Below are positions 1 through 8,117 of a stretch of 64,000 nucleotides of DNA, in pieces; position 1 is the first letter of the stretch, and every line of letters starts with the position of its first letter. A model generated the notes under the pieces. The model searched no databases, was not told where the DNA came from, and was given only the letters and a program-made list of their open reading frames with translations. The DNA lies in assembly GCF_006546985.1 (NCBI RefSeq), contig NZ_VATK01000007.1, forward strand, positions 124,001 through 188,000, in the 5' to 3' direction. Position numbers and translations under genes: made by a program. This stretch comes from Bacillus sp. 03113. Its GTDB lineage: Bacteria > Bacillota > Bacilli > Bacillales > Cytobacillaceae.

Positions 1-1
1 A

Positions 2-223
2 ATTGGAAAGCCTGTTAAAATTCTTATATTAGTTGGGGCGCTTAATGGACTTATTCTTCCAATTGCTCTTGGAATCTTACTAATCGCAGCGTATAAAAAG
101 AGTATTGTTGGCTCTTATAAGCATCCAATTTGGTTAACAATAACAGGTGCTTTAGTTGTAATTGTAATGGCAATAATGGGTGTTTACACGATTATTGATC
201 AAGTGCCGCTGTTATTTAAGTAG
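2..223 (+). CDS. NRAMP-type divalent metal transporter, C-terminal end only (YcsG-like)
   Basis: This reading frame is open from the left edge and ends at TAG 221-223, so only the last 73 residues are visible. They contain two hydrophobic segments (about residues 5-27 and 45-64) separated by a short basic loop, as in the last helices of a transporter. No family motif is in view. The NRAMP call rests on gene order: in Bacillus subtilis ycsG, an NRAMP-like gene, sits directly before ycsI-kipI-kipA-kipR, and the same genes follow here. The gene is complete only beyond the window. Confidence 0.6.
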   Translation: MGKPVKILILVGALNGLILPIALGILLIAAYKKSIVGSYKHPIWLTITGALVVIVMAIMGVYTIIDQVPLLFK

Positions 224-247
224 AATTGTTTCATTGTCATAACTAAG

Positions 248-282
248 GGCACTCAGGTGAAGAGCTTCTTCACCTGAGTGCC
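248..282 (+). terminator. Perfect 16-bp stem-loop after the transporter gene
   Basis: Arms 248-263 and 267-282 are exact reverse complements around a 3-base loop. No T-run follows, so this is either a weak terminator or an RNA-stability/processing hairpin between ycsG-like and ycsI. The genes on both sides point the same way and are probably one operon. Confidence 0.6.
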
Positions 283-314
283 TAGTATAACAAAAAATAG
301 TGAGGAGTTAAGAA

Positions 315-1106
315 ATGAATGATTTATCAAGCGTTTCTCCATCTGATTTAAGAAAAATGATTCGTCAAAATGAACTCATTCGTCCTACAGCTGGAATGGC
401 TAATGGCTTTGCACAGGCGAACCTAGCTATTTTAAAGAAAGAGGATGCGTTTGATTTTCTTCTATTCTGTCAACGAAATCCGAAACCATGTCCGATTCTT
501 GATGTAACAGAAGTAGGATCTCCTATTCCGCAAATTGCAGCCCCGACAGGTGATATTCGTACCGATATTCCGAAATATCGAATTTATAAACACGGGGAGC
601 TAGTAGAAGAGGTGACAGATATTACAGCCTATTGGGAAGAAGATATGGTTGGATTTCTGATTGGGTGCAGCTTTACCTTTGAACATGCTTTATTAAAGAA
701 CGAAATACCGATTCGTCACATCGAACAAGATTGTAATGTGCCAATGTATAAAACAAATATTCCTTGTGTAAAGGCAGGGAAATTTCAAGGAATGACGGTT
801 GCCAGTATGCGACCTATTAAACAGAGCGATGTCGTCAGAGCGGTACAGGTAACGTCAAGATTCCCAGCTGTCCACGGTGCACCAATCCATATTGGAGATC
901 CGAGTGTGATTGGAATCCAAAATATTAATCAACCTGATTTTGGCGATATGGTTCCAATTAATGCTGGAGAGGTTCCGGTGTTTTGGGCCTGCGGCGTAAC
1001 TCCCCAAGCTGTGGCAATGGAATCAAAACCAGAACTCATGATTACACATGCTCCAGGGTATATGTTTATAACGGATTTAAGAGATGAAAAATTAGGCGTT
1101 TTGTAA
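315..1106 (+). CDS. ycsI: Putative hydro-lyase, YcsI/D-glutamate cyclase-like family
   Basis: The protein has 263 residues, a usual length for the YcsI family (DUF1445). Family features are visible: the N-terminal region ending in a RPTAGMANGFAQANL segment, an invariant-looking IGCSFTFEHAL segment in the middle, and the C-terminal GVTPQ and ITHAPG segments. Members are annotated as putative hydro-lyases, and eukaryotic relatives are D-glutamate cyclases that make 5-oxoproline. That fits its place next to the 5-oxoprolinase genes pxpB and pxpC. The start has GAGGAG upstream at 302-307. It is cytosolic, with no signal peptide. The exact substrate cannot be read from the sequence. Confidence 0.85.
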   Translation: MNDLSSVSPSDLRKMIRQNELIRPTAGMANGFAQANLAILKKEDAFDFLLFCQRNPKPCPILDVTEVGSPIPQIAAPTGDIRTDIPKYRIYKHGELVEEVTDITAYWEEDMVGFLIGCSFTFEHALLKNEIPIRHIEQDCNVPMYKTNIPCVKAGKFQGMTVASMRPIKQSDVVRAVQVTSRFPAVHGAPIHIGDPSVIGIQNINQPDFGDMVPINAGEVPVFWACGVTPQAVAMESKPELMITHAPGYMFITDLRDEKLGVL

Positions 1107-1111
1107 CACGG

Positions 1112-1146
1112 AAAGAGGAGAAGGTTCGATTCCTTATCTCCTCTTT
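1112..1146 (+). other. Intra-operon stem-loop between ycsI and pxpB
   Basis: Ten-base arms AAAGAGGAGA (1112-1121) and TCTCCTCTTT (1137-1146) pair exactly. It is followed by an AT-rich stretch without a clear T-run. It may lower read-through or protect the ycsI transcript end. Confidence 0.45.
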
Positions 1147-1176
1147 AAAATTTTATATAGATAAAGAGGGGATAAG

Positions 1177-1929
1177 ATGTCTCAAGTGATCATAAATAAT
1201 CTATCAAACATTCAGATTACAGCACTTGGCGACTCAGCTATAGTCATTCAATTAGGAAATGAAATTAGTCACGAAGTACATCGTAAGGTGATGAAGCTGA
1301 AAAATCATTTTGAAAAAAATTTACCGGACGGTTTTATCGAATGTGTACCATCCTTTACAAATGTTACGCTCTATTATGATCCAGTCATCATCTATAACCA
1401 GCATAAGCAAAAGAAAATAAGCTCTCCTTTTCAAATCGTTCAGTCCATTATTAAAGAAGAATTAAAAAATATAAGCGATTCGCAAGATTTCATTCATCGA
1501 ACAATTGAAATTCCTATTTGCTATGGAGGAGTATATGGTCCAGATTTAGAGGATGTCGCTAAGCATAATGGATTGACAACAGATGAAGTGATTGCGATTC
1601 ATTCAACCGGAGAGTACCTTGTTTATATGATTGGCTTTGCCCCTGGATTTGCCTTTATGGGCGGAATGTCAGACAAAATAGCTACCCCTAGGCGTTCAAC
1701 TCCTCGTACATCCATTCCTGTAGGTTCGGTTGGAATTGCGGGCAAGCAGACAGGCATCTATCCTATATCCACTCCGGGAGGTTGGCAGTTAATAGGAAAA
1801 ACGCCTACACCCCTATTTTTGCCGAATGAACATCCGCCAAGTCTTCTACAAGCAGGTGATCGAGTGAAATTTCGATCAATCTCTCAAGAAGAGTTTTTAG
1901 AAGAGCTTAATAGGGGGAGAAATCAATGA
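1177..1929 (+). CDS. pxpB: 5-oxoprolinase subunit PxpB (KipI)
   Basis: This 250-residue protein is a carboxyltransferase domain subunit 1 (AHS1) family member. The signature segments are GDSAIVIQLGNEI near residue 18, YMIGFAPGFAFMGG near residue 150, TPRRSTPRTSIPVGSVGIAG, and the GGWQLIGKTP stretch near residue 207. PxpB works with PxpC and PxpA to hydrolyse 5-oxoproline to glutamate using ATP. In B. subtilis the same protein, KipI, inhibits the sporulation kinase KinA. The start follows AGAGGGG with good spacing, and the stop overlaps the pxpC start by 4 bases, which suggests translational coupling. Confidence 0.92.
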   Translation: MSQVIINNLSNIQITALGDSAIVIQLGNEISHEVHRKVMKLKNHFEKNLPDGFIECVPSFTNVTLYYDPVIIYNQHKQKKISSPFQIVQSIIKEELKNISDSQDFIHRTIEIPICYGGVYGPDLEDVAKHNGLTTDEVIAIHSTGEYLVYMIGFAPGFAFMGGMSDKIATPRRSTPRTSIPVGSVGIAGKQTGIYPISTPGGWQLIGKTPTPLFLPNEHPPSLLQAGDRVKFRSISQEEFLEELNRGRNQ

Positions 1930-2924
1930 GTATTAGAGTTATGCGCCCAGGTTTGCTCACAAGCATTCAAGACTTAGGAAGATATGGTTTTCAACAGCAC
2001 GGTGTGATTGTGAGTGGGGCAATGGATGCTCTTTCTTTGAGGGTAGCCAATCTTCTTGTAGGAAATGAAGAAAAAGAAGCAGTCTTAGAGATGACACTAG
2101 TGGGTCCATCTATATCGTTTGAAGAGGACTCTTTAATCGCTATTACAGGAGGAGATCTATCACCTAACATCAACGGAAATCCTGTTTCAGGGTGGAGACC
2201 TATTTTTGTGAAAAAGGGAAGTATTCTTAAATTCGGACCATGTAAAGAAGGATGCAGAACCTATCTTGCGTTAGCTGGAGGGTATGATATACCGAAAAAA
2301 ATGAATAGCAAGAGCACTTATTTGCTTGGAGGCATTGGAGGATTTAACGGTAGGGCTCTCAAAGCTGGTGACGTGCTAGCTAGCGGAAGCATGTCCGAAA
2401 AATCAAACAGGTTATTTAACCAACTCAAGCTTAAGCAGAAGGAATCGCCATTTGCGACAACGGGCTGGTTTGTGAATCGAAAGGAATTTTTACCTCTTCG
2501 TAAATCTCCAGTGATCAGAGTGATGAATGGGAGACAATTTGATCTATTTAAACGATCGAGCTGTTCTGAATTTTTTACGCTGCCTTTTAAGGTTTCAAGT
2601 CAATCGGATCGAATGGGGTACAGAATCGCTGGACCAAAAATTGAGCTGAATGAAAAGGTTGAAATGATCTCAGAAGCAGTTACGCATGGAACGATTCAAA
2701 TTCCTCCTGATGGGAATCCAATCATTCTACTCGCAGATCGACAAACAACTGGAGGTTATCCGAAAATCGGTCAAGTCGTTTCCGTAGACTTGCCTTTGAT
2801 TGCTCAAACGAAGCCTGGTGAGGAAATTTATTTTTCTAACATTACACATGAAGAAGCAGAACAATTGTATTTAGAACGAGAAAGAAAACTGAAAGCTTTA
2901 GAGGCTGTTATTTCATTAAATTAA
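1926..2924 (+). CDS. pxpC: 5-oxoprolinase subunit PxpC (KipA)
   Basis: This 332-residue protein is a carboxyltransferase domain subunit 2 (AHS2) member. It opens with the family hallmark RPGLLTSIQDLGRYGFQQHG, followed by SGAMDALSLRVANLLVGN and LEMTLVGP, and near the C-terminus has ILLADRQTTGGYPKIGQV. It forms the PxpBC complex, whose domains also occur fused in urea amidolyase and allophanate hydrolase. The start codon overlaps pxpB in an ATGA arrangement with GGGGAG upstream. In B. subtilis KipA counteracts KipI. A biotin carrier gene follows 15 bases downstream. Confidence 0.92.
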   Translation: MSIRVMRPGLLTSIQDLGRYGFQQHGVIVSGAMDALSLRVANLLVGNEEKEAVLEMTLVGPSISFEEDSLIAITGGDLSPNINGNPVSGWRPIFVKKGSILKFGPCKEGCRTYLALAGGYDIPKKMNSKSTYLLGGIGGFNGRALKAGDVLASGSMSEKSNRLFNQLKLKQKESPFATTGWFVNRKEFLPLRKSPVIRVMNGRQFDLFKRSSCSEFFTLPFKVSSQSDRMGYRIAGPKIELNEKVEMISEAVTHGTIQIPPDGNPIILLADRQTTGGYPKIGQVVSVDLPLIAQTKPGEEIYFSNITHEEAEQLYLERERKLKALEAVISLN

Positions 2925-2939
2925 AAAGGTGTGTGAACG

Positions 2940-3413
2940 ATGTTAAACCTGCATGAATTAAAAGAAGTTATTTCCATGATGAATGAATCGCATATTCAAA
3001 AGCTTTACGTAGAGCATGATGGAACAAAGGTCTTGATAGATAAAACAAATCATCCTCTTTCAGAGTCAGTTATTCAACCGAAAAAAGAAATGGAAGCTTT
3101 GCCGCAAGAAAAAACAGTGGAGCCGGTTTTAAAGACAGAAGAGAAGGATACTTCTGCAGCACCACAGGATCAAATTCATCAAATCGTATCTCCAATGGTA
3201 GGAACCTTTTACTCTCGGCCAGATGAAGGGTCTGAGCCTTATATAAAAATAGGGGACATTGTTGATGAGGGTAAAGTGGTTTGTCTGATTGAGGCGATGA
3301 AGCTCTTTAATGAGGTAGAATCTGAGATTAAAGGGGAAGTAGTAGAGGTGCTGGTCAAAGACGGACAAGTGGTTGAATACGGACAAGCTTTATTTTTAAT
3401 CAAACAAGATTAA
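2940..3413 (+). CDS. accB: Biotin carboxyl carrier protein (AccB-like)
   Basis: The protein has 157 residues with the usual two-part layout: an N-terminal helix pair (residues 1-35), a charged, proline-containing linker (about 40-80), and a C-terminal biotinyl domain. The biotin-attachment motif EAMKLFNEVES puts the modified lysine at about residue 121, and PMVGTFYSRP marks the start of the domain. It should carry carboxybiotin between the adjacent biotin carboxylase and a carboxyltransferase. Because it lies inside the pxp operon, it is probably a second copy and not the housekeeping accB of fatty-acid synthesis. That role is inferred from position only. Confidence 0.88.
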   Translation: MLNLHELKEVISMMNESHIQKLYVEHDGTKVLIDKTNHPLSESVIQPKKEMEALPQEKTVEPVLKTEEKDTSAAPQDQIHQIVSPMVGTFYSRPDEGSEPYIKIGDIVDEGKVVCLIEAMKLFNEVESEIKGEVVEVLVKDGQVVEYGQALFLIKQD

Positions 3414-3431
3414 TAGAAAGAGGAGCGCTTA

Positions 3432-4787
3432 ATGATGTTTAAGAAAGTGATGATAGCGAACAGAGGAGAGATTGCAGTCCGAATCATTCGTGCCTGTCGG
3501 GAGATGGGGATTAAAACTGTTGCGGCTTATTCTGAGGCCGATAAAGAAGCTTTACATGTCAAATGGGCAGATGAAGCGTTCTGTATTGGAAAAACAAGCT
3601 CAAAAGACAGCTATTTAAATATGAAAAGCTTGATAAGTGTTGCGCTTGTTACGGGAGCAGATGCGATTCATCCTGGTTACGGGTTTCTAGCTGAACATGA
3701 TGGGTTTGCGGAAATATGTGCCCTGCATGATATTACCTTTATTGGCCCTGAACCTGATGCCATTAGGCAAATGGGTTTAAAGTCCGTTGCCCGCGAAACG
3801 ATGCAAAAAGCAGGGGTTCCGATCGTTCCAGGTACAGATGGTTTAATTAGCAGCTTAGATGAAGCGATTGAGACAGCGAAGCAAATTGGTTTTCCTATTA
3901 TGGTTAAGGCAACAGCTGGCGGTGGCGGAAAAGGGATGCGGCTTGCTTTTAATGAAGAGGAGCTGGAGAAATCCATTCGCCAAGCCCAGCAAGAGGCTGA
4001 AACAGCTTTTGGAAACCCTGGTGTGTACTTAGAGAAATATATCGAAGAGCCGCGACATATCGAAATTCAAATTATTGGGGATCGGGAAGGAAACGTTGTG
4101 CATCTAGGCGAGCGCGACTGTTCGATTCAGCGCCGCCATCAAAAATTAGTTGAAGAGGCACCATCTCCTGCTTTAGATGAAGCGTTGAGGAATAAAATGG
4201 GACAAGCAGCTATTTTAGCAGCGAAAGCGGTTAACTATCATGGAGTCGGAACGGTTGAGTTTTTGTTCGACAAGCATGGGGATTTCTATTTTATGGAGAT
4301 GAACACGCGAATCCAAGTAGAGCATCCGGTGACCGAGCTAGTTACAGGAATAGATTTAATCAAGGAACAGATTTCAATCGCAGCGGGTTACCCGCTATCC
4401 TTTGATCAACAAGCTGTTCAACTAAATGGCTGGGCGATCGAATGTCGAATCAATGCTGAAAATCCATTTAAAAGCTTTATGCCATCACCAGGGAAGGTAG
4501 AGATGTATTTGCCTCCAGGAGGATTTGGAGTTCGTATTGATAGTGCCGTTTACCCTGGTTATGAGATTTCTCCTTTTTATGATTCAATGGTAGCAAAAAT
4601 GATCGTACATGGAAAAGATCGTATGGAAGCGATTCAAAAAATGAAGCGAGCCTTAGAAGAATTTGTGATTTCAGGCATACACACGACTATTCCGTTTCAT
4701 CTTGAGCTATTAAATCATGATTCTTTTATTAAAGGGGACTTTACGACGAGCTTTTTAGAAACAAACGAAGTGCTCAAACAAGGATAA
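3432..4787 (+). CDS. accC: Biotin carboxylase (AccC-like), ATP-grasp
   Basis: The 451-residue length is right for a stand-alone biotin carboxylase. Visible motifs are the N-terminal MIANRGEIAVRIIRAC, the HPGYGFLAE segment, the glycine-rich ATP loop TAGGGGKGMRLAF, the RDCSIQRRHQK segment, and EMNTRIQVEHPVTE with the catalytic arginine and metal ligands. It should carboxylate the biotin on the carrier protein encoded 18 bases upstream. A carboxyltransferase pair (AccA/AccD type) is absent from the visible part of the operon; the only carboxyltransferase-like proteins nearby are PxpB and PxpC. An AGGAGCG ribosome site precedes the start; ATG 3435 is also possible. Confidence 0.9.
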   Translation: MMFKKVMIANRGEIAVRIIRACREMGIKTVAAYSEADKEALHVKWADEAFCIGKTSSKDSYLNMKSLISVALVTGADAIHPGYGFLAEHDGFAEICALHDITFIGPEPDAIRQMGLKSVARETMQKAGVPIVPGTDGLISSLDEAIETAKQIGFPIMVKATAGGGGKGMRLAFNEEELEKSIRQAQQEAETAFGNPGVYLEKYIEEPRHIEIQIIGDREGNVVHLGERDCSIQRRHQKLVEEAPSPALDEALRNKMGQAAILAAKAVNYHGVGTVEFLFDKHGDFYFMEMNTRIQVEHPVTELVTGIDLIKEQISIAAGYPLSFDQQAVQLNGWAIECRINAENPFKSFMPSPGKVEMYLPPGGFGVRIDSAVYPGYEISPFYDSMVAKMIVHGKDRMEAIQKMKRALEEFVISGIHTTIPFHLELLNHDSFIKGDFTTSFLETNEVLKQG

Positions 4788-4817
4788 GCTAAATGATAAA
4801 ACCCCCTTCGACGGTTG

Positions 4818-4921
4818 TCGGAAGTTCCGATAATTGGTACGATCAGATATAAGAATTTTTTCATTTATTAATGATTTGAAGAATGACGAGCTTTTGGTTA
4901 ATTCGGAACGTCATTTCGGAA
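4818..4921. promoter_or_regulatory. Four TCGGAA motifs upstream of kipR (candidate KipR operator)
   Basis: TCGGAA-G-TTCCGA forms a 13-base palindrome at 4818-4830, and two more direct TCGGAA copies lie at 4903-4908 and 4916-4921, just before the kipR start. IclR-family regulators commonly bind such dyads and autoregulate, so this is a reasonable KipR site. No experiment or known consensus was used. Confidence 0.45.
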
Positions 4922-4940
4922 GAGTAAGAAGGGGAAGCTT

Positions 4941-5693
4941 ATGCAAAGTAAAAACAAAACAGTAATTAAATCAATGACCGTCCTTAATTTATTTCTGAAT
5001 CATTCAAAACTAAGCCTGAGTGAAATTATTCAAATTTCAGGGCTTCCGAAAACATCGGTACACCGTATGCTTTCATCACTTGAGGACATGCAGCTGCTTG
5101 ATAAAGATGAGGATGGGAAATATTCTCTAGGCCTATTATTTCTTCAATTTGGACAGCTTGTAGCGGAAAGATTGGATATTCGAAAAATTGCTTTGCCAGT
5201 TATGAAAGAGCTTCGAGATGAAGTAGGAGAAGCTGTGAATCTGATTGTGAAGTATGGGAATGAAGGAATGTATATTGAAAAGCAGGATACGACACAGCCT
5301 GTTAGGTTATATACAGCAATCGGTAGAAAATCACCCTTGCATGCAGGGGATTCCAGAATAATACTTGCTTTTTTGCCTGAAGAGCAGCAAGAAGCCTATA
5401 TCAATTCCATTCAATTAATACAATATGGACTTGGGAGCATTATGGATAAAGATAAGTTGCGCTATATATTAATAGAAAATAGAAAAAAAGGCTACTCGAT
5501 CAGTAAATCGGAGCTAGAAAACTATACGACAGCGATAGCAGCCCCCATATTAAATTATAATGGTGAGATCGTTGCTGGTTTAAGTATTGCAGGGCCTGAT
5601 GTAAGGATCACGGAGGAAAGAACACCATATTTAGTTGAAAAAGTAATATCTGCTGCTTCAGAGGTCTCCAAAAAGCTAGGATATTTGCAATAA
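4941..5693 (+). CDS. kipR: IclR-family transcriptional regulator KipR
   Basis: This 250-residue protein has an N-terminal winged helix-turn-helix (residues about 8-65, with LSLSEIIQISGLPKTSVHRMLSSLE split over helix 2-3) and a C-terminal IclR effector domain that includes SPLHAGDSRIILAFLP and AAPILNYNGEIVAGLSIAGP. In B. subtilis KipR represses the kip operon. Here it is the last gene of the same cluster but is separated from accC by 153 bases that hold TCGGAA motifs, so it may have its own promoter. AAGGGGAAG precedes the start. A strong bidirectional terminator follows immediately. Confidence 0.88.
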   Translation: MQSKNKTVIKSMTVLNLFLNHSKLSLSEIIQISGLPKTSVHRMLSSLEDMQLLDKDEDGKYSLGLLFLQFGQLVAERLDIRKIALPVMKELRDEVGEAVNLIVKYGNEGMYIEKQDTTQPVRLYTAIGRKSPLHAGDSRIILAFLPEEQQEAYINSIQLIQYGLGSIMDKDKLRYILIENRKKGYSISKSELENYTTAIAAPILNYNGEIVAGLSIAGPDVRITEERTPYLVEKVISAASEVSKKLGYLQ

Positions 5694-5721
5694 AAAAACC
5701 GGGCATCCGCCCGGTTTTTTT
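5692..5721. terminator. Bidirectional intrinsic terminator between kipR and the BASS transporter
   Basis: CCGGGC (5699-5704) and GCCCGG (5709-5714) pair around ATCC. The stem is flanked by seven A on one side and seven T on the other, so it can end transcription from both convergent genes. Confidence 0.92.
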
Positions 5722-5723
5722 AT

Positions 5724-6662
5724 TTATTTCTCTTTTTTATCTTTTAGTCTACTAAAAATAACAGCTAAAAGGGAACCGGAAATATTATGCCATACACTGA
5801 AAATGGCACTTGGCACAGCAGCTAAAGGAGAGAAATGCGCGTTTGCAATTGCTACTCCTAGCCCTGAATTTTGCATGCCGACTTCCATTGCAACAGCCTT
5901 TTGCTTGGCCAAATCCATTCCACACATACGAGCAAAGAAAAACCCAATTAAAAATCCTAATACATTATGAAGCACTACTACGGCAAAAATAAGCAATCCT
6001 GTTTTAGCCAGATTCGCTTGGTTACCTGCAACGACAGCTGATACAATAAGAACAATGGCAATAACCGAGACGAGAGGTAACGCTTTTGCACTTGCTTCCG
6101 CTTGTTTTCCAAAGAACTTTTTAATAATAAATCCTAATGTTAATGGGATAATAACAACCTGAACGATAGAAATAAATAAAGACATAATGCTAATATCTAC
6201 CCATTTACTTGCAAAAAGTAAAATCAATAAAGGTGTTACAATTGGTGCTAATAGAGTTGAAACGGATGCGATTGCAACAGCAAGTGCCACGTTTCCTCTT
6301 GCTAAAAACACCATTACATTAGAAGAAGTTCCACTAGGACAGCATCCTACTAAAATGACCCCAACGGCTACTTCTTTAGGTAAATCTAATCCAATGGCTA
6401 GTAAAAATGCGAGCAACGGCATGATAATAAAATGACCTACAACACCAAGAGCCACATCTTTTGGACGACGAAAAACTTCTTTGAAATCCGCTGCAGACAA
6501 GGTAAGCCCCATACCAAACATAACAATTCCTAATAAAGGAACAATATATTTTCCAATCCATGTGAAATTCTCTGGATATAGGTAAGCAACGGCCGCTATT
6601 AAAATAACCCATAAAGTAAATGTTTTACCAGCAAACGAGCTGATTTTTTCGATAAAACCCAT
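5724..6662 (-). CDS. BASS-family (bile acid:sodium symporter type) transporter
   Basis: About 312 residues with nine to ten hydrophobic segments. The family marks are GCCPSGTSSNVMVFLARGN in the first half and EVGMQNSGLGVAIANAHF in the second, the two discontinuous-helix regions that bind sodium and substrate. It resembles B. subtilis YocS and PanS-type pantoate transporters; the true substrate (a small organic anion) cannot be read. I chose ATG at 6662 because AAGGAGG lies just upstream; an in-frame upstream start would add ten residues with no ribosome site. It is convergent with kipR and appears monocistronic. Confidence 0.87.
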   Translation of the reverse strand: MGFIEKISSFAGKTFTLWVILIAAVAYLYPENFTWIGKYIVPLLGIVMFGMGLTLSAADFKEVFRRPKDVALGVVGHFIIMPLLAFLLAIGLDLPKEVAVGVILVGCCPSGTSSNVMVFLARGNVALAVAIASVSTLLAPIVTPLLILLFASKWVDISIMSLFISIVQVVIIPLTLGFIIKKFFGKQAEASAKALPLVSVIAIVLIVSAVVAGNQANLAKTGLLIFAVVVLHNVLGFLIGFFFARMCGMDLAKQKAVAMEVGMQNSGLGVAIANAHFSPLAAVPSAIFSVWHNISGSLLAVIFSRLKDKKEK

Positions 6663-6886
6663 AATATCCTCCTTGAAGCATAAAATAAACATAGAAAGTA
6701 AGTATAATATATTTTTCTATGATTTGAAATATTTTTTGATAGATTATTCACAAAATTGACTGATTTTAAAAGGAATGATTAAAAAAAGATAGAATGAGGT
6801 ATATGTTAACTGAAGAAGTGTTGGAAAAGATTTAGCGTAATGAAAAGGATTGTATAAAAAAGCTACTAAAAAGGAGCGAGAAAAAA

Positions 6887-7570
6887 ATGAAAATTTCATT
6901 TCACGGGCATTCTGTTGTAAAAATCGAAACAAATGAAAAGATCATATTAATAGATCCTTTTATCACAGGAAATTCATTATGCGATCTAAAAGCAGACGAA
7001 GTAAAAGCAGATGTCATTTTATTAACACATGGCCACAATGATCATGTGGGGGACACTGTAGAAATAGCGAAACGAAATAATGCTCTAGTTGTAGCAACTG
7101 CGGAGCTGGCAGATTACATAGGCTGGCAAGGGGTTGAGACGCATGCAATGTCGATTGGAGGAGCCTACACTTTTGATTTTGGAACCGTTAAGCTGACCCA
7201 AGCCTTTCATGGATCAAGCTATACAGAATACGAGAATAAGCAAATTGTTTATACGGGGATGCCTGCGGGATTATTACTTACCATTGAAGGGAAAACCATT
7301 TATCATGCTGGCGATACAGCGCTTTTTTCGGATATGAAGCTCTTAAGTAAATTTAGTAAGATTGACGTAGCTTTTCTGCCGATTGGCGATAATTTTACAA
7401 TGGGACCAGATGATGCTTTAATAGCAGCGAAATGGGTAGAACCAAAGCTCGTAATCCCGATTCACTACAATACGTTTCCAGTTATTGAACAGGACCCTAA
7501 AGCATTTGTTAAGCGGTTAAAAAAGGTAAAAGGAATGGTATTAGAGCTGGGTGAATTTTTTGAATTATAA
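6887..7570 (+). CDS. Metal-dependent hydrolase, UPF0173 (YtkL-like), metallo-beta-lactamase fold
   Basis: The 227-residue length and the motif [11 protein letters not shown] (HxHxDH metal site, residues about 46-56) identify the UPF0173 branch of the metallo-beta-lactamase fold. Further ligands are seen in [12 protein letters not shown] and at the C-terminus in [10 protein letters not shown]. Members are cytosolic hydrolases of unknown physiological substrate, close to B. subtilis YtkL. The start follows AAGGAGCGAG. It is a single gene with about 200 bases of non-coding DNA on the 5' side. Confidence 0.92.
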   Translation: MKISFHGHSVVKIETNEKIILIDPFITGNSLCDLKADEVKADVILLTHGHNDHVGDTVEIAKRNNALVVATAELADYIGWQGVETHAMSIGGAYTFDFGTVKLTQAFHGSSYTEYENKQIVYTGMPAGLLLTIEGKTIYHAGDTALFSDMKLLSKFSKIDVAFLPIGDNFTMGPDDALIAAKWVEPKLVIPIHYNTFPVIEQDPKAFVKRLKKVKGMVLELGEFFEL

Positions 7571-7697
7571 GAAAAAATAAAGGTCTGTTACGCCAGTCGC
7601 TGATTTTATTTACTTACTTACTTTTTATAACTAAATTAATAAAAATAATTTACAAAAGTAAAAATGAATGAAAACGGAATTTTTTTTGCTATACTAG

Positions 7698-7707
7698 CAC
7701 TATAGTG
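7698..7707. promoter_or_regulatory. Palindrome CACTATAGTG between promoter and start of the HxlR gene
   Basis: A perfect 10-base palindrome lies just downstream of a -10-like TATACT (7690-7695) and ten bases before the start codon. HxlR regulators often repress their own gene through such dyads, so this may be the autoregulatory site. It is short, so chance is possible. Confidence 0.35.
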
Positions 7708-7717
7708 AGGTGATCAT

Positions 7718-8041
7718 ATGAGTCAATCTTTGCTTTGTCCTAGATTTGAAAAAGGAATGCAAATTATAAGCAAACGATGGACAGGTTTGATTATTTTTCA
7801 ATTGCTATCTGGACAACAACGATTTTGTGCGATACAATCTGCACTTCCTGTTAGCGGAAGGCTTCTATCAGAGAGATTAAAAGAATTAGAAGAAGAAGGA
7901 ATTGTTAGCAGGCATGTTTATCCAGAGGTCCCGGTTCGGGTTGAATATGCCTTAACAGATAAAGGGAAGGCACTAGAACCGATTATTAGAGAAATCGAAA
8001 AATGGTCTCAAACTTGGATACCAAAAGTAGTAGAGCTGTAA
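7718..8041 (+). CDS. HxlR-family winged-helix regulator
   Basis: A 107-residue protein of the HxlR family: CPRFEKGMQIISKRWTGLIIFQLL at the N-terminus, then RLLSERLKELEEEGIVSRHVYPE as recognition helix and wing, and YALTDKGKALEPII as the closing helix. A single cysteine at residue 7 precedes the conserved proline; the B. subtilis relatives YodB and CatR sense quinones and diamide with a cysteine in this position, so redox sensing is plausible but not shown. GTGAGGTG precedes the start. The neighbouring FAD monooxygenase is convergent, so regulation of it is only a guess. Confidence 0.85.
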   Translation: MSQSLLCPRFEKGMQIISKRWTGLIIFQLLSGQQRFCAIQSALPVSGRLLSERLKELEEEGIVSRHVYPEVPVRVEYALTDKGKALEPIIREIEKWSQTWIPKVVEL

Positions 8042-8077
8042 CCATCAAATATGTATTTCCTAATATGGAAAAAATAA

Positions 8078-8114
8078 GAAAGGAAAACCTGCGATGATGG
8101 AAGGTGTTCCTTTC
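8078..8114. terminator. Stem-loop between convergent HxlR and monooxygenase genes
   Basis: GAAAGGAA (8078-8085) pairs with TTCCTTTC (8107-8114), with additional possible pairs ACCT/AGGT inside the loop. It sits exactly between two convergent stop codons, which suits a shared terminator, although T-runs are weak. Confidence 0.5.
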
Positions 8115-8117
8115 TAT

